Source: DAOMOD01 sp035444205
Lineage (GTDB): Bacteria; Pseudomonadota; Gammaproteobacteria; Xanthomonadales; BPKI01
Length of the DNA: 21,297 nt
Assembly (NCBI GenBank): GCA_035444205.1
Contig: DAOMOD010000058.1
Location: 1-21,297, forward strand
Direction: 5' to 3'
Below the pieces are notes generated by a model. The model did no database searches, was not told the origin of the DNA, and saw only the letters and a list, made by a program, of their open reading frames with translations. This document shows positions 13,778 through 20,151 of this stretch, one piece after another (position 1 is the first letter of the stretch; each line of letters begins with the position of its first letter). The translations under genes and the position numbers were made by a program.

Positions 13778-15036
13778 CAGGTTCTCAGGGTAAGTCCGTC
13801 GGCCACCGTGTGGCGGTAGGCGAGCCAGGCGGGCAGGGATCCGGCGAGCAGCCCGGCGCCAAGCACCAGCCCGAGCAGCGACCACTGCCACAGACTTGGC
13901 GCGGTGACGGCAAGGTACAGACCAAAGCGCGCGGCCGCCAGTTCCTGGGCCAGAATCAGGCCACCATACAGCAGGACCAGGCCGGCCAGGATGCCGAGCA
14001 GGGTCAGCAGCATCGATTCGAACACCAGCAGGCCGAAGATCTGCAGCGGTCGCGCGCCGGTCGAGCGCAGGATCGCCATCTCGCGGCGGCGTTCGTTGAG
14101 CGTGGTGAGCAGCGCCGCCAGCATGCCCAGCAGTCCGGCCAGTACCACGCAGGCGCTCACCGCGAACAGTGCGTTCTCCGCCACCGACACCAGGCTCCAG
14201 AGCTGCTGCAGGGCCACCCCGGGCAGGATCGCCAGCAGCGCTTCGCCGCGGTACTCGTTGATCTGCCGCTGCACGCTGAAGGTGGCCAGGCGCGATTGCA
14301 TGCCGACCAGCACGGCGGTGACCGAAGCCGGCGTGAGGTCGCGCTGACGGATGGTGTCGGGATCGAGGCCGGCGCCGGGGCGTCGCGCGCCGCTCTCCCA
14401 GCCTACATGGATGGCCTCGATGCCTTCCAGGGTGACGTGCACGGTGCGGTCGACCGGTGTGCCGGTGCGTCTCAGAATGCCGGCCACGCGGAATGGATGC
14501 TCGTCGTGGTGGGCGAAGCTGACCGCGCCGATGCCATGCGAGATCACGATCTCCTGGTCGAGCGTGTAGCCGAGTTCCTCGGCCACCTGCGCGCCGAGCA
14601 CGGCGTCGTAAAGGTCGTCGAAGGCCTTTCCTTCGGCGAACGCCAGCGCTTGCTGGTCGCCGTAGCGGTAGTGGGCGAAGTAGTCCGGCGTGGTGCCCAG
14701 CACGCGGTAGCCGCGATGGCTGTCGCCGAGCGAGAGCGGTACCGTCCACGCCACCTGCGGGTGCGCGGCGATCTGCTGATAACTCTGCCAGGAGATGTTG
14801 TTGGTGGCCTCGCCGATGCGGAACACCGCGTACAGCAGCAACTGGATCGATCCGGTGCGCGCGCCGACGATCAGGTCGGTACCAGCGATGGTGGCAGCGA
14901 AGCTGGCGCGGGTTTCGGTGCGCACCTTCTCCACCCCGAGCAACAGGGCGACACTGACGGCAATTGCCGCGACGGTCAGCGCCGCGCTGTAGCGCCGGTT
15001 GAGCAGACTGGCGATGGCGATGCGCAACAGGATCAT
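13777..15036 (-). CDS. FtsX/MacB-type ABC transporter permease, ZrgB-like
   Basis: This is a 419-residue inner-membrane permease of the MacB/FtsX class. It has an N-terminal helix (about 17-35), a large periplasmic domain (40-260) and three C-terminal helices in the FtsX domain (about 285-310, 330-360 and 380-405). The segment GTDLIVGARTGSIQLLLYAVF is typical of the subgroup. His-containing stretches (SHGIGAVSFAHHDEHPF) occur in the periplasmic part. The start overlaps the end of the ATPase gene by 4 nt (ATGA) and the stop overlaps the DUF3299 start. Context suggests it hands zinc on from the DUF2796 protein; in other species relatives move lipoproteins or drugs, so the cargo is inferred from context. 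The Zur control argues for uptake. Confidence 0.88.
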   Translation of the reverse strand: MILLRIAIASLLNRRYSAALTVAAIAVSVALLLGVEKVRTETRASFAATIAGTDLIVGARTGSIQLLLYAVFRIGEATNNISWQSYQQIAAHPQVAWTVPLSLGDSHRGYRVLGTTPDYFAHYRYGDQQALAFAEGKAFDDLYDAVLGAQVAEELGYTLDQEIVISHGIGAVSFAHHDEHPFRVAGILRRTGTPVDRTVHVTLEGIEAIHVGWESGARRPGAGLDPDTIRQRDLTPASVTAVLVGMQSRLATFSVQRQINEYRGEALLAILPGVALQQLWSLVSVAENALFAVSACVVLAGLLGMLAALLTTLNERRREMAILRSTGARPLQIFGLLVFESMLLTLLGILAGLVLLYGGLILAQELAAARFGLYLAVTAPSLWQWSLLGLVLGAGLLAGSLPAWLAYRHTVADGLTLRT

Positions 15037-15740
15037 GCCGCCTTCCTGTGCGCCGCCCGGTTGATGACGTCGAGGGAAAGGGCACGGTCGAAGTGCCGTT
15101 CCAGCGCAGCGTCGTGACTGACGAACAGCACCGCCGCACCGGCACGTGCGCTCTCGGCGAGCAGCAACTCGATGAATCCGTCGCGGGTATCGGCGTCGAG
15201 CGCCGAGGTGGGCTCGTCGGCGATCACCATCTCGGGTTTGCCGATCAGTGCGCGCGCTGCGGCCACGCGCTGCTGCTGGCCGACGCTGAGCTCGTTGGCA
15301 GGCCGCCCGGCCAGCTCATCGACATCGAGGCCAAGTGAATCGAGCAACCGGCGCGCCTCGGCGCGCCGCTCGGCCTCGGACGCACCTGCACGTGCTGCGC
15401 GCTCTGGCGAGAATCGGCAGGGCAGCAGCACGTTCTCCAGCAGCGACAGGTAGGGCAGCAGATTGAACTGCTGGAAGATGAAGCCGACGTGGCTGCCGCG
15501 GAAGCGGTCGCGTCCGGCACGCCCCAGTGCGGCAAGATCCTGGCCGAGCACCACGATGCGTCCCTCGTCGGGGTCGAGGACCCCGCCCAGCAGGCCGAGC
15601 AGGGTGCTCTTGCCGCTGCCGCTGGGGCCGCGCAGGAACACGCGCTCGCCGGCGCCCAACACCAGCTCCGGGAGGTCGAGCAGCAGCGCCTGACGCGGCC
15701 AGGCGAAGCGCAGGTTCTCGATGCGCGCGACTTCGGCCAT
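15033..15740 (-). CDS. ABC transporter ATP-binding protein, LolD/MacB type
   Basis: This is a 235-residue nucleotide-binding subunit that powers the adjacent FtsX-like permease. It has Walker A GPSGSGKST (38-46), a Q-loop in FIFQQFNLLPYLS, signature LSVGQQQRVA, Walker B MVIADEPTSALD and an H-loop in LFVSHD. The length is normal for the LolD/MacB subgroup. It starts 5 nt after the stop of the DUF2796 gene and overlaps the permease gene by 4 nt, so the proteins are very likely one complex. I leave the symbol empty because the zrg order in Vibrio cannot be mapped letter by letter from memory. Confidence 0.92.
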   Translation of the reverse strand: MAEVARIENLRFAWPRQALLLDLPELVLGAGERVFLRGPSGSGKSTLLGLLGGVLDPDEGRIVVLGQDLAALGRAGRDRFRGSHVGFIFQQFNLLPYLSLLENVLLPCRFSPERAARAGASEAERRAEARRLLDSLGLDVDELAGRPANELSVGQQQRVAAARALIGKPEMVIADEPTSALDADTRDGFIELLLAESARAGAAVLFVSHDAALERHFDRALSLDVINRAAHRKAA

Positions 15741-15745
15741 CGATC

Positions 15746-16405
15746 TCAGCGGGCCAGTGTTGCCCGGCCGCGGGCGTTCGCCAGGACCGCCCGCCCCTGG
15801 CCGTGCTCGCTGATGCTCAGCACGGTCAGGCGCAATAGCGCCGGGAACCGGCTGCCAAGATCGATCTCGATCGCGGCGAGTGCCCCAGGCCGGGTGCAGT
15901 CATATTGGAGCGTGCCGTGAAACCCGGCGTGGGCGTCGTGTCTGGGTTGCGCATCGCTGGCGTGGCTGGGCGGATGGTCATGCTCGTGCTCATGGTCGCG
16001 ATGGTGCCCTTGGTCGGAGGCATGTCCAGCGTCGTGGGGCCCTTGTTGCGCGTGATCCGCGTGCTGGTCGGTGTGGGTATCGGCGACATCGTACCCATGC
16101 GTGTGAAACTCCCCGCGCATCAAGGTGCAGCGGGCTGACGTGGGCAGGTTGATCCACGCGGCCGCTTCGAGATCGGCGATGGCCTCGGCGATGGCGGCCT
16201 TCTGCGCCGCATCCCGCGGCGGATGCTCGAAACCGACCGCATCCATGCCAGGCAATTCGAGCTCAAGCTCAAGTGCGCCACCGTCCAGCGCCAGCTTGAG
16301 TTCGGCTTCGCCGTGGACATGGGCGTCATGCTGGCGTTCGATCTCGGCGCTGGCCGGGAGAGCCAGGGCCAGCGTCACGGCAAGGCACAGGATGATGGTT
16401 CGCAT
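15746..16405 (-). CDS. zrgA: DUF2796 periplasmic His-rich protein, ZrgA-like
   Basis: This is 219 residues. Signal peptide 1-20 (MRTIILCLAVTLALALPASA), then the DUF2796 start QHDAHVHGEAELKLALDGG and ELELPGMDAVGFEH. From about 109 to 160 runs a histidine/aspartate-rich segment (DTHTDQHADHAQ, HHRDHEHEHDHPPSH) that would bind several zinc ions. The domain resumes with FHGTLQYDCTRPGAL and ends in a beta-rich region. It acts in the periplasm and in Vibrio is the zinc-binding partner of the Zrg ABC transporter. ATG 16405 is preferred because the signal peptide begins there; the frame is open upstream but passes through the Zur site. First gene of the four-gene minus operon. Confidence 0.87.
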   Translation of the reverse strand: MRTIILCLAVTLALALPASAEIERQHDAHVHGEAELKLALDGGALELELELPGMDAVGFEHPPRDAAQKAAIAEAIADLEAAAWINLPTSARCTLMRGEFHTHGYDVADTHTDQHADHAQQGPHDAGHASDQGHHRDHEHEHDHPPSHASDAQPRHDAHAGFHGTLQYDCTRPGALAAIEIDLGSRFPALLRLTVLSISEHGQGRAVLANARGRATLAR

Positions 16406-16439
16406 GGCTGGATATCCCGTATTGCGGGCGGGTTCTTGG

Positions 16440-16462
16440 CAATTGTTATAAGATAACACCTG
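16440..16462 (-). promoter_or_regulatory. Zur box upstream of zrgA operon
   Basis: Perfect inverted repeat TGTTAT-AAG-ATAACA (16444-16458) in a 23-nt window. It matches the gammaproteobacterial Zur half-site GAAATGTTATA and its mirror at 16 of 22 positions. It is about 35 nt upstream of the zrgA start, over the expected promoter. Confidence 0.8.
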
Positions 16463-16506
16463 ATGTGCTCGGAGGTGGTGGCGTGTCGCGAACCGTGTGC
16501 CCCATT

Positions 16507-16529
16507 GAAATGTTATCCTGTTGCAATGC
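16507..16529 (+). promoter_or_regulatory. Second Zur-box-like site at the merC-like gene start
   Basis: GAAATGTTAT (16507-16516) matches the left Zur half-site perfectly over ten bases; the right half matches at 6 of 11. It overlaps the first possible start codon of the MerC-domain gene. With the site at 16440-16462 it brackets the divergent region, so Zur may control both directions. Confidence 0.6.
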
Positions 16530-16960
16530 ATGACTCGAATCTGACCATGACGCCCGCCGTTCGTTCACGCCGCCCACTGCTTGATCGGGTGGGGGCCTCC
16601 GCATCGCTGCTGTGTGCGTTGCACTGCGCCCTGCTGCCGGTCGGCCTGGCCCTGATCCCCGCGCTGACTGGCAGTCTACTGGCCGAACGTGGCTTCGAGG
16701 TGGGCTTCGTACTGTTCGCCTCGGCACTGGCGGTGCTGACGGTCGCGCTGAGCTGGCCACGCCATCACGTCATCACGGCGCTGTGGTTCCTGGTGCCGGG
16801 CGTGGTGGTGCTGTGGATTGGCGCGTTCTCGGGCGTGCACGACGTCGAGCCGCTGCACACCATCCTGGTGACCATCGGTGGCACGCTGGTGGCGGTTGGG
16901 CACCTGGTCAACCTGCGCCTCGGCCACGGGCACGTGCACGACGCCACCTGCCGACACTGA
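16526..16960 (+). CDS. MerC-domain small membrane protein
   Basis: This is 144 residues from ATG 16526, or 137 from ATG 16547. It has the MerC-domain (PF03203) start DRVGASASLLCALHCALLPV, with the paired C-A-L-H-C metal motif in the first membrane helix, then three more helices (GFVLFASALAVLTVAL, ITALWFLVPGVVVLWIGAF, ILVTIGGTLVAVGHLV). The C-terminus is His-rich (GHGHVHDATCRH). MerC proteins carry mercuric ion in mer operons, but there is no other mer gene here. The His/Cys tail and Zur-like site suggest zinc, by inference. It is divergent from zrgA with 120 nt between. No Shine-Dalgarno is seen at either start; since the Zur site covers 16507-16529, ATG 16547 would be the better start if transcription begins near the site. 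Confidence 0.82.
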   Translation: MHDSNLTMTPAVRSRRPLLDRVGASASLLCALHCALLPVGLALIPALTGSLLAERGFEVGFVLFASALAVLTVALSWPRHHVITALWFLVPGVVVLWIGAFSGVHDVEPLHTILVTIGGTLVAVGHLVNLRLGHGHVHDATCRH

Positions 16961-17021
16961 TATTCCTCACCTGCCCGACGAGTGCTAGGCTGGTGGGCCC
17001 CGCACCACGAGGATACGCACC

Positions 17022-17156
17022 ATGGGCAAAGGCGATCGCCGCACCTTCCGCGGCAAGATTTCCATCCGCAGCTACGGCAACGCACGGCCGCACCGGGTCA
17101 AGCCGAAGCAAGCCGCACAGCCGGCAGTCAAAGGGAAGCCGCGCAAGAAGGCGTGA
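17022..17156 (+). CDS. 30S ribosomal protein THX
   Basis: This is a 44-residue, strongly basic protein beginning MGKGDRRTFRGKISIRSYGN, the conserved bTHX start (MGKGDxRTxRGK...SYG), and ending in a Lys/Arg tail. THX sits in the head of the 30S subunit in species that have it. GAGG lies about 10 nt before the ATG. It lies between the MerC-like gene and the hut genes and is easy to miss because of its size. The 130-nt stretch to hutI holds a REP-type element. Confidence 0.85.
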   Translation: MGKGDRRTFRGKISIRSYGNARPHRVKPKQAAQPAVKGKPRKKA

Positions 17157-17218
17157 GAGGGGTTTCCGCTGACGCGGGATTCCCATGACGCAGGCGCGTT
17201 TTCGACTTAGGGGTCTTC

Positions 17219-17292
17219 ATGGTGCCGAGCTTTTTCGGCGCCCTCCCTTTCGGCACACCGATGCGCCTTCCGGCGGAGCAGCTCCGATCTAC
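17219..17292. repeat. Bipartite REP-type element at hutI 3' end
   Basis: Read on the minus strand: GTAG (17292-17289), hairpin CGGAGC-A-GCTCCG (17286-17274), a spacer sharing GCGCATCG and GTGCCGAAAGGGA with the element at 4378-4452, then hairpin 17242-17221 (GGCGCCGA/TCGGCACC). The far CTAC end is lost. Its first tetranucleotide supplies the hutI stop codon. Confidence 0.75.
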
Positions 17293-18518
17293 GGAAGCAG
17301 CGCTCTTCCGCCGGCATGGACCTGGCGTACGTGCTGGCTGCCGATCCAGTAGCTCAGCTCGGCCGGGTGGTCGACGGTCCACAACGCAATATCCGCGCGC
17401 ATGCCCGGCAGCAGTCGCCCACGGTCGCCGAGGCCGAGTGCGCGTGCCGCGTTCACGGTGACGCCGCGCAGGGTTTCTTCGGGCGTGAGGCGGAACAGGG
17501 TGCAGGCCATGTTCATGGCCTGGGTCAGCGACAGCATGGGTGATGTGCCTGGGTTGAGGTCGGTCGCCACGGCGATCGGTACGCCCGCTGCGCGCAGTTC
17601 GTCCACCGGGGGCAACCTGGTTTCGCGTAGCGCGTAGAACGCGCCCGGCAGCAGTACGGCGATGGTTCCGGCCTTGGCCATCGCCTCCACGCCTGCGGCA
17701 CTGGTGTACTCCAGGTGGTCTGCGGACAGGGCCAGCCAGCGCGCCGCCAGCGCAGCACCTGCGGAGTCGCTCAGCTGGTCGGCATGCAGCTTGATCGGCA
17801 GACTCGCCGCCCTTGCCGCCGCAAACACGCGTGAGATTTCTTCCGCACTGAAGGCGATCGGTTCGAGATAGGCATCCACTGCATCGGCCAGGCCCTCGGC
17901 CGCGGAGGCGGGAATCAGCACGTCGCAGATGAGGTCGATATAGCCCTCGCGGTCGTCGCCATACTCCGGCGGCAGGGCGTGGGCGCCGAGCAGGGTGGTG
18001 CGCACGGTGATGCCCAGCATGCGGCCCAGTCGTCGTGCGACGCGCAACTGCTTGAGTTCGGCGTCCGCGTTCAAGCCGTATCCCGACTTGATTTCCAGCG
18101 TGGTGACGCCGCCGGCGACAAGCGCGCGGGCCCTGGGCAGGGACTCCGACAGCAGTCGTTCCTCGTCGGCGGCGCGAGTGGCGCGCACGGTCGACAGGAT
18201 GCCGCCACCGCGTCGCGCGATGTCGGCATAGTCCACGCCCTGCAGGCGTTGCTCGAACTCTTCGACGCGGCTGCCGGCGAACACCAGGTGGGTATGGCAG
18301 TCGATCAGACCGGGTGTGGCCAGGGCTCCAGCCGCGGACGCAACCGTGACGGCGAGTTCGGCCGGATTGCCGGAAAGCTGCGCGGCCGGACCGGCGAAGG
18401 TGATGCGCCCGTCCTTCCAGGCAAGCGCGGCGTCCTCCACCAGACCGTAGCCGGCATTGCCTGCGAGGGTGGCCAGGCGGAGGTCGAGCAGAAGGTGATC
18501 CCAGGCAGTGTCGGACAC
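17289..18518 (-). CDS. hutI: Imidazolonepropionase
   Basis: This is a 409-residue amidohydrolase that opens 4-imidazolone-5-propionate to N-formimino-L-glutamate, the third step of histidine breakdown, in the cytoplasm. Motifs in order are GLIDCHTHLVFAGSR (metal His-x-His), RRGGGILSTVRATR, LEIKSGYGLN, TLLGAHALPPEY, LPIKLHADQLSD, SADHLEY and ATDLNPGTSP (metal Asp). Length is normal. It is divergent from hutF, with only 50 nt between the two starts, so the promoters overlap. No clear HutC-type operator is visible there. The TAG stop is part of the GTAG head of a REP element. Confidence 0.97.
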   Translation of the reverse strand: MSDTAWDHLLLDLRLATLAGNAGYGLVEDAALAWKDGRITFAGPAAQLSGNPAELAVTVASAAGALATPGLIDCHTHLVFAGSRVEEFEQRLQGVDYADIARRGGGILSTVRATRAADEERLLSESLPRARALVAGGVTTLEIKSGYGLNADAELKQLRVARRLGRMLGITVRTTLLGAHALPPEYGDDREGYIDLICDVLIPASAAEGLADAVDAYLEPIAFSAEEISRVFAAARAASLPIKLHADQLSDSAGAALAARWLALSADHLEYTSAAGVEAMAKAGTIAVLLPGAFYALRETRLPPVDELRAAGVPIAVATDLNPGTSPMLSLTQAMNMACTLFRLTPEETLRGVTVNAARALGLGDRGRLLPGMRADIALWTVDHPAELSYWIGSQHVRQVHAGGRALLP

Positions 18519-18568
18519 GTTCGAAATGTGTAGTCTCGGCGCCCTGTGAACGAGATCGTGGACGGGCG

Positions 18569-19867
18569 ATGAGCTATTGTGCCGACTACCTGTGGAACGC
18601 GCACGGCAGTGCGCGATCGGTACCGCTTCCGGCGACGGCGACGGGTGCGGCCCGCTTCGCCATCGCCGGCATCCCCAACATCCATTCGCACGCCTTCCAG
18701 CGCGCCATGGCCGGTCTTGCCGAGCGCGCCGGTCCGGGCGAGGACAGCTTCTGGACCTGGCGCGAAGCGATGTACGCCTGCGCCCAGCGCATGGATCCCG
18801 ATCGCTTGCGTGCGGTGGCGGCGCAACTCTACGCCGAGATGCTGGAAGCGGGATTCACCTGGGTCTGCGAGTTCCACTACCTGCACCACCAGCCGGGCGG
18901 TCGCGCCTATGCGCCTGCGGAGGCGATGGCAGTGGCCCTGGTCGAAGCCGCGCGGGAGACCGGCATCGGCCTGACCCTGCTGCCCGTGCTGTACCAGCGT
19001 GGCGGCTTCGATGACCGCGCGCTCGACGACCGCCAGCAGCGTTTCAGCCACGACACCGCCGCCTTCCTGCGCCTGCTGGAAACGCTGGCGGTGCACGAGG
19101 GGCCGCGCCTCAGACTCGGCACGGCCTTTCACTCGCTGCGCGCGGTGTCGGTCGAGGCGATGCGCGAGGTGCTGGCGACGGAGAGCGCCGCGCAGCGACC
19201 GCTGCATATCCATATCGCCGAGCAGATCGGTGAAGTGCAGGAGTGCCTGGCGCGACACAAGGCGCGTCCGGTCGACTGGCTTTGCGACCAGGTGGATATC
19301 GACCGGCGCTGGACCCTGGTGCACGCCACCCACCTCAGCGCCGAGGAGCGCATGCGGATTGCCCGCAGCGGCGCGGTGGTGGCGCTCTGCCCGACCACCG
19401 AGGCGAACCTGGGCGACGGGCTGTTTCCGCTGCGCGAGTATCTGTCGGATGGCGGGCGATTCGGCATCGGTTCCGACAGCCACATCTCGGTGTCGCCGGT
19501 GGAGGAACTGCGCTGGCTGGAGTACGGACAGCGCCTGATTGCACGGCGTCGCAACCGGGTGGCGCTGGAAGCCGGCGAAAGCTGTGGCGAGGTGTTGCTG
19601 GGCGCGGCTCTGGGTGGCGGATGGCAGGCGACCGGTGTGGAAACGCCACCCGACGACATCGTGGTGCTCGAAGACGAAGCACCCGCGCTCGCGGGCGCGA
19701 GCGCACGGGACCTCGTCGACCGCTGGGTGTTTGCCAGCCAGCGGCCGCTGGTGCGCGAGGTCTACGCCGGCGGCGTGCGCGTGGTGGAACGCGGCCGGCA
19801 TGTGCACGCCGATGCCTTGCGCGAACGATTCGCCCGGGTCATGCGGGACACATTCTCCGTGCGTTGA
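18569..19867 (+). CDS. hutF: Formimidoylglutamate deiminase
   Basis: This is a 432-residue amidohydrolase converting N-formimino-L-glutamate to N-formyl-L-glutamate and ammonia. It marks the five-step histidine pathway that continues with HutG (N-formylglutamate deformylase), not the formiminoglutamase route. Motifs are GIPNIHSHAFQRAMAGL (metal H39-x-H41, with family-typical GL), CEFHYLHHQPGG, LGTAFHSLRAV, HIHIAEQ (metal and substrate residues), VHATHLS and GIGSDSHISVSPVEELRWLEYGQR, which holds the metal Asp. Length is slightly short of the usual about 450. A weak GGACGGG lies about 5 nt before ATG 18569. The next gene, hutU, begins 284 nt on, behind an inverted repeat. Confidence 0.95.
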   Translation: MSYCADYLWNAHGSARSVPLPATATGAARFAIAGIPNIHSHAFQRAMAGLAERAGPGEDSFWTWREAMYACAQRMDPDRLRAVAAQLYAEMLEAGFTWVCEFHYLHHQPGGRAYAPAEAMAVALVEAARETGIGLTLLPVLYQRGGFDDRALDDRQQRFSHDTAAFLRLLETLAVHEGPRLRLGTAFHSLRAVSVEAMREVLATESAAQRPLHIHIAEQIGEVQECLARHKARPVDWLCDQVDIDRRWTLVHATHLSAEERMRIARSGAVVALCPTTEANLGDGLFPLREYLSDGGRFGIGSDSHISVSPVEELRWLEYGQRLIARRRNRVALEAGESCGEVLLGAALGGGWQATGVETPPDDIVVLEDEAPALAGASARDLVDRWVFASQRPLVREVYAGGVRVVERGRHVHADALRERFARVMRDTFSVR

Positions 19868-19895
19868 GGGACCCGCGAGGCGATAGAGGAGCCTT

Positions 19896-20062
19896 GTCCG
19901 CAAAGGACGCTTAGCGGTCGTTCGAGTCGACCCATGGGGCACGATGTCGGCACAGTGGTGCCGACCTACGACAACTCCTGTAGGAGCCCACCTTGTGGGC
20001 GACCCGGGTGCGCTTCGCCGGGCGCTCTGAGAATGGATGTCCGCTCAGCGTCCTTTGCGGAC
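19896..20062. repeat. 167-nt element with 22-nt terminal inverted repeats
   Basis: GTCCGCAAAGGACGCTTAGC at 19896, extending to 19917, is an inverted match (21 of 22) of 20041-20062. Each arm itself contains GTCC/GGAC. Inside lie a REP unit ending in CTAC (19946-19969) and a GTAGGAGC unit with stem GCCCAC-CTT-GTGGGC (19980-20003). No gene is visible. It separates hutF from hutU and may end transcription or be a small non-autonomous repeat. Confidence 0.75.
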
Positions 20063-20100
20063 ACCCGCACCGGGCTTCAGTCAGCCGCAGCCGATCCGGC

Positions 20101-20124
20101 AGGCGACTACCAGGCGACTATAAT
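20101..20124 (+). promoter_or_regulatory. hutU promoter -10 with 11-nt-spaced direct repeat
   Basis: A perfect TATAAT lies at 20119-20124, 27 nt before the hutU ATG. AGGCGACTA is repeated at 20101-20109 and 20112-20120, spaced by 11 nt, about one helical turn, the second copy running into the -10. No good -35 is seen, so an activator may be needed. GGAG at 20142-20145 is the ribosome binding site. Confidence 0.55.
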
Positions 20125-20151
20125 GCGCGGCTGCTTACGTCGGAGCCCGCC

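Noticed and set aside
13810..15117. 435-codon plus frame opposite the permease
   Set aside because: Gln/Arg-rich antisense with no family features; the permease has overlaps typical of an operon.
13778..15145. 617-codon minus frame joining the DUF3299 protein to a long N-terminal part
   Set aside because: The upstream part is out of frame with the real permease; the signal peptide at 13777 marks the true start.
18519..18568. HutC operator between hutI and hutF
   Set aside because: No convincing inverted repeat with a HutC-like core was seen in the 50-nt gap.
18305..19942. 545-codon minus frame opposite hutF
   Set aside because: Antisense shadow; its last part is an out-of-frame reading of hutI.
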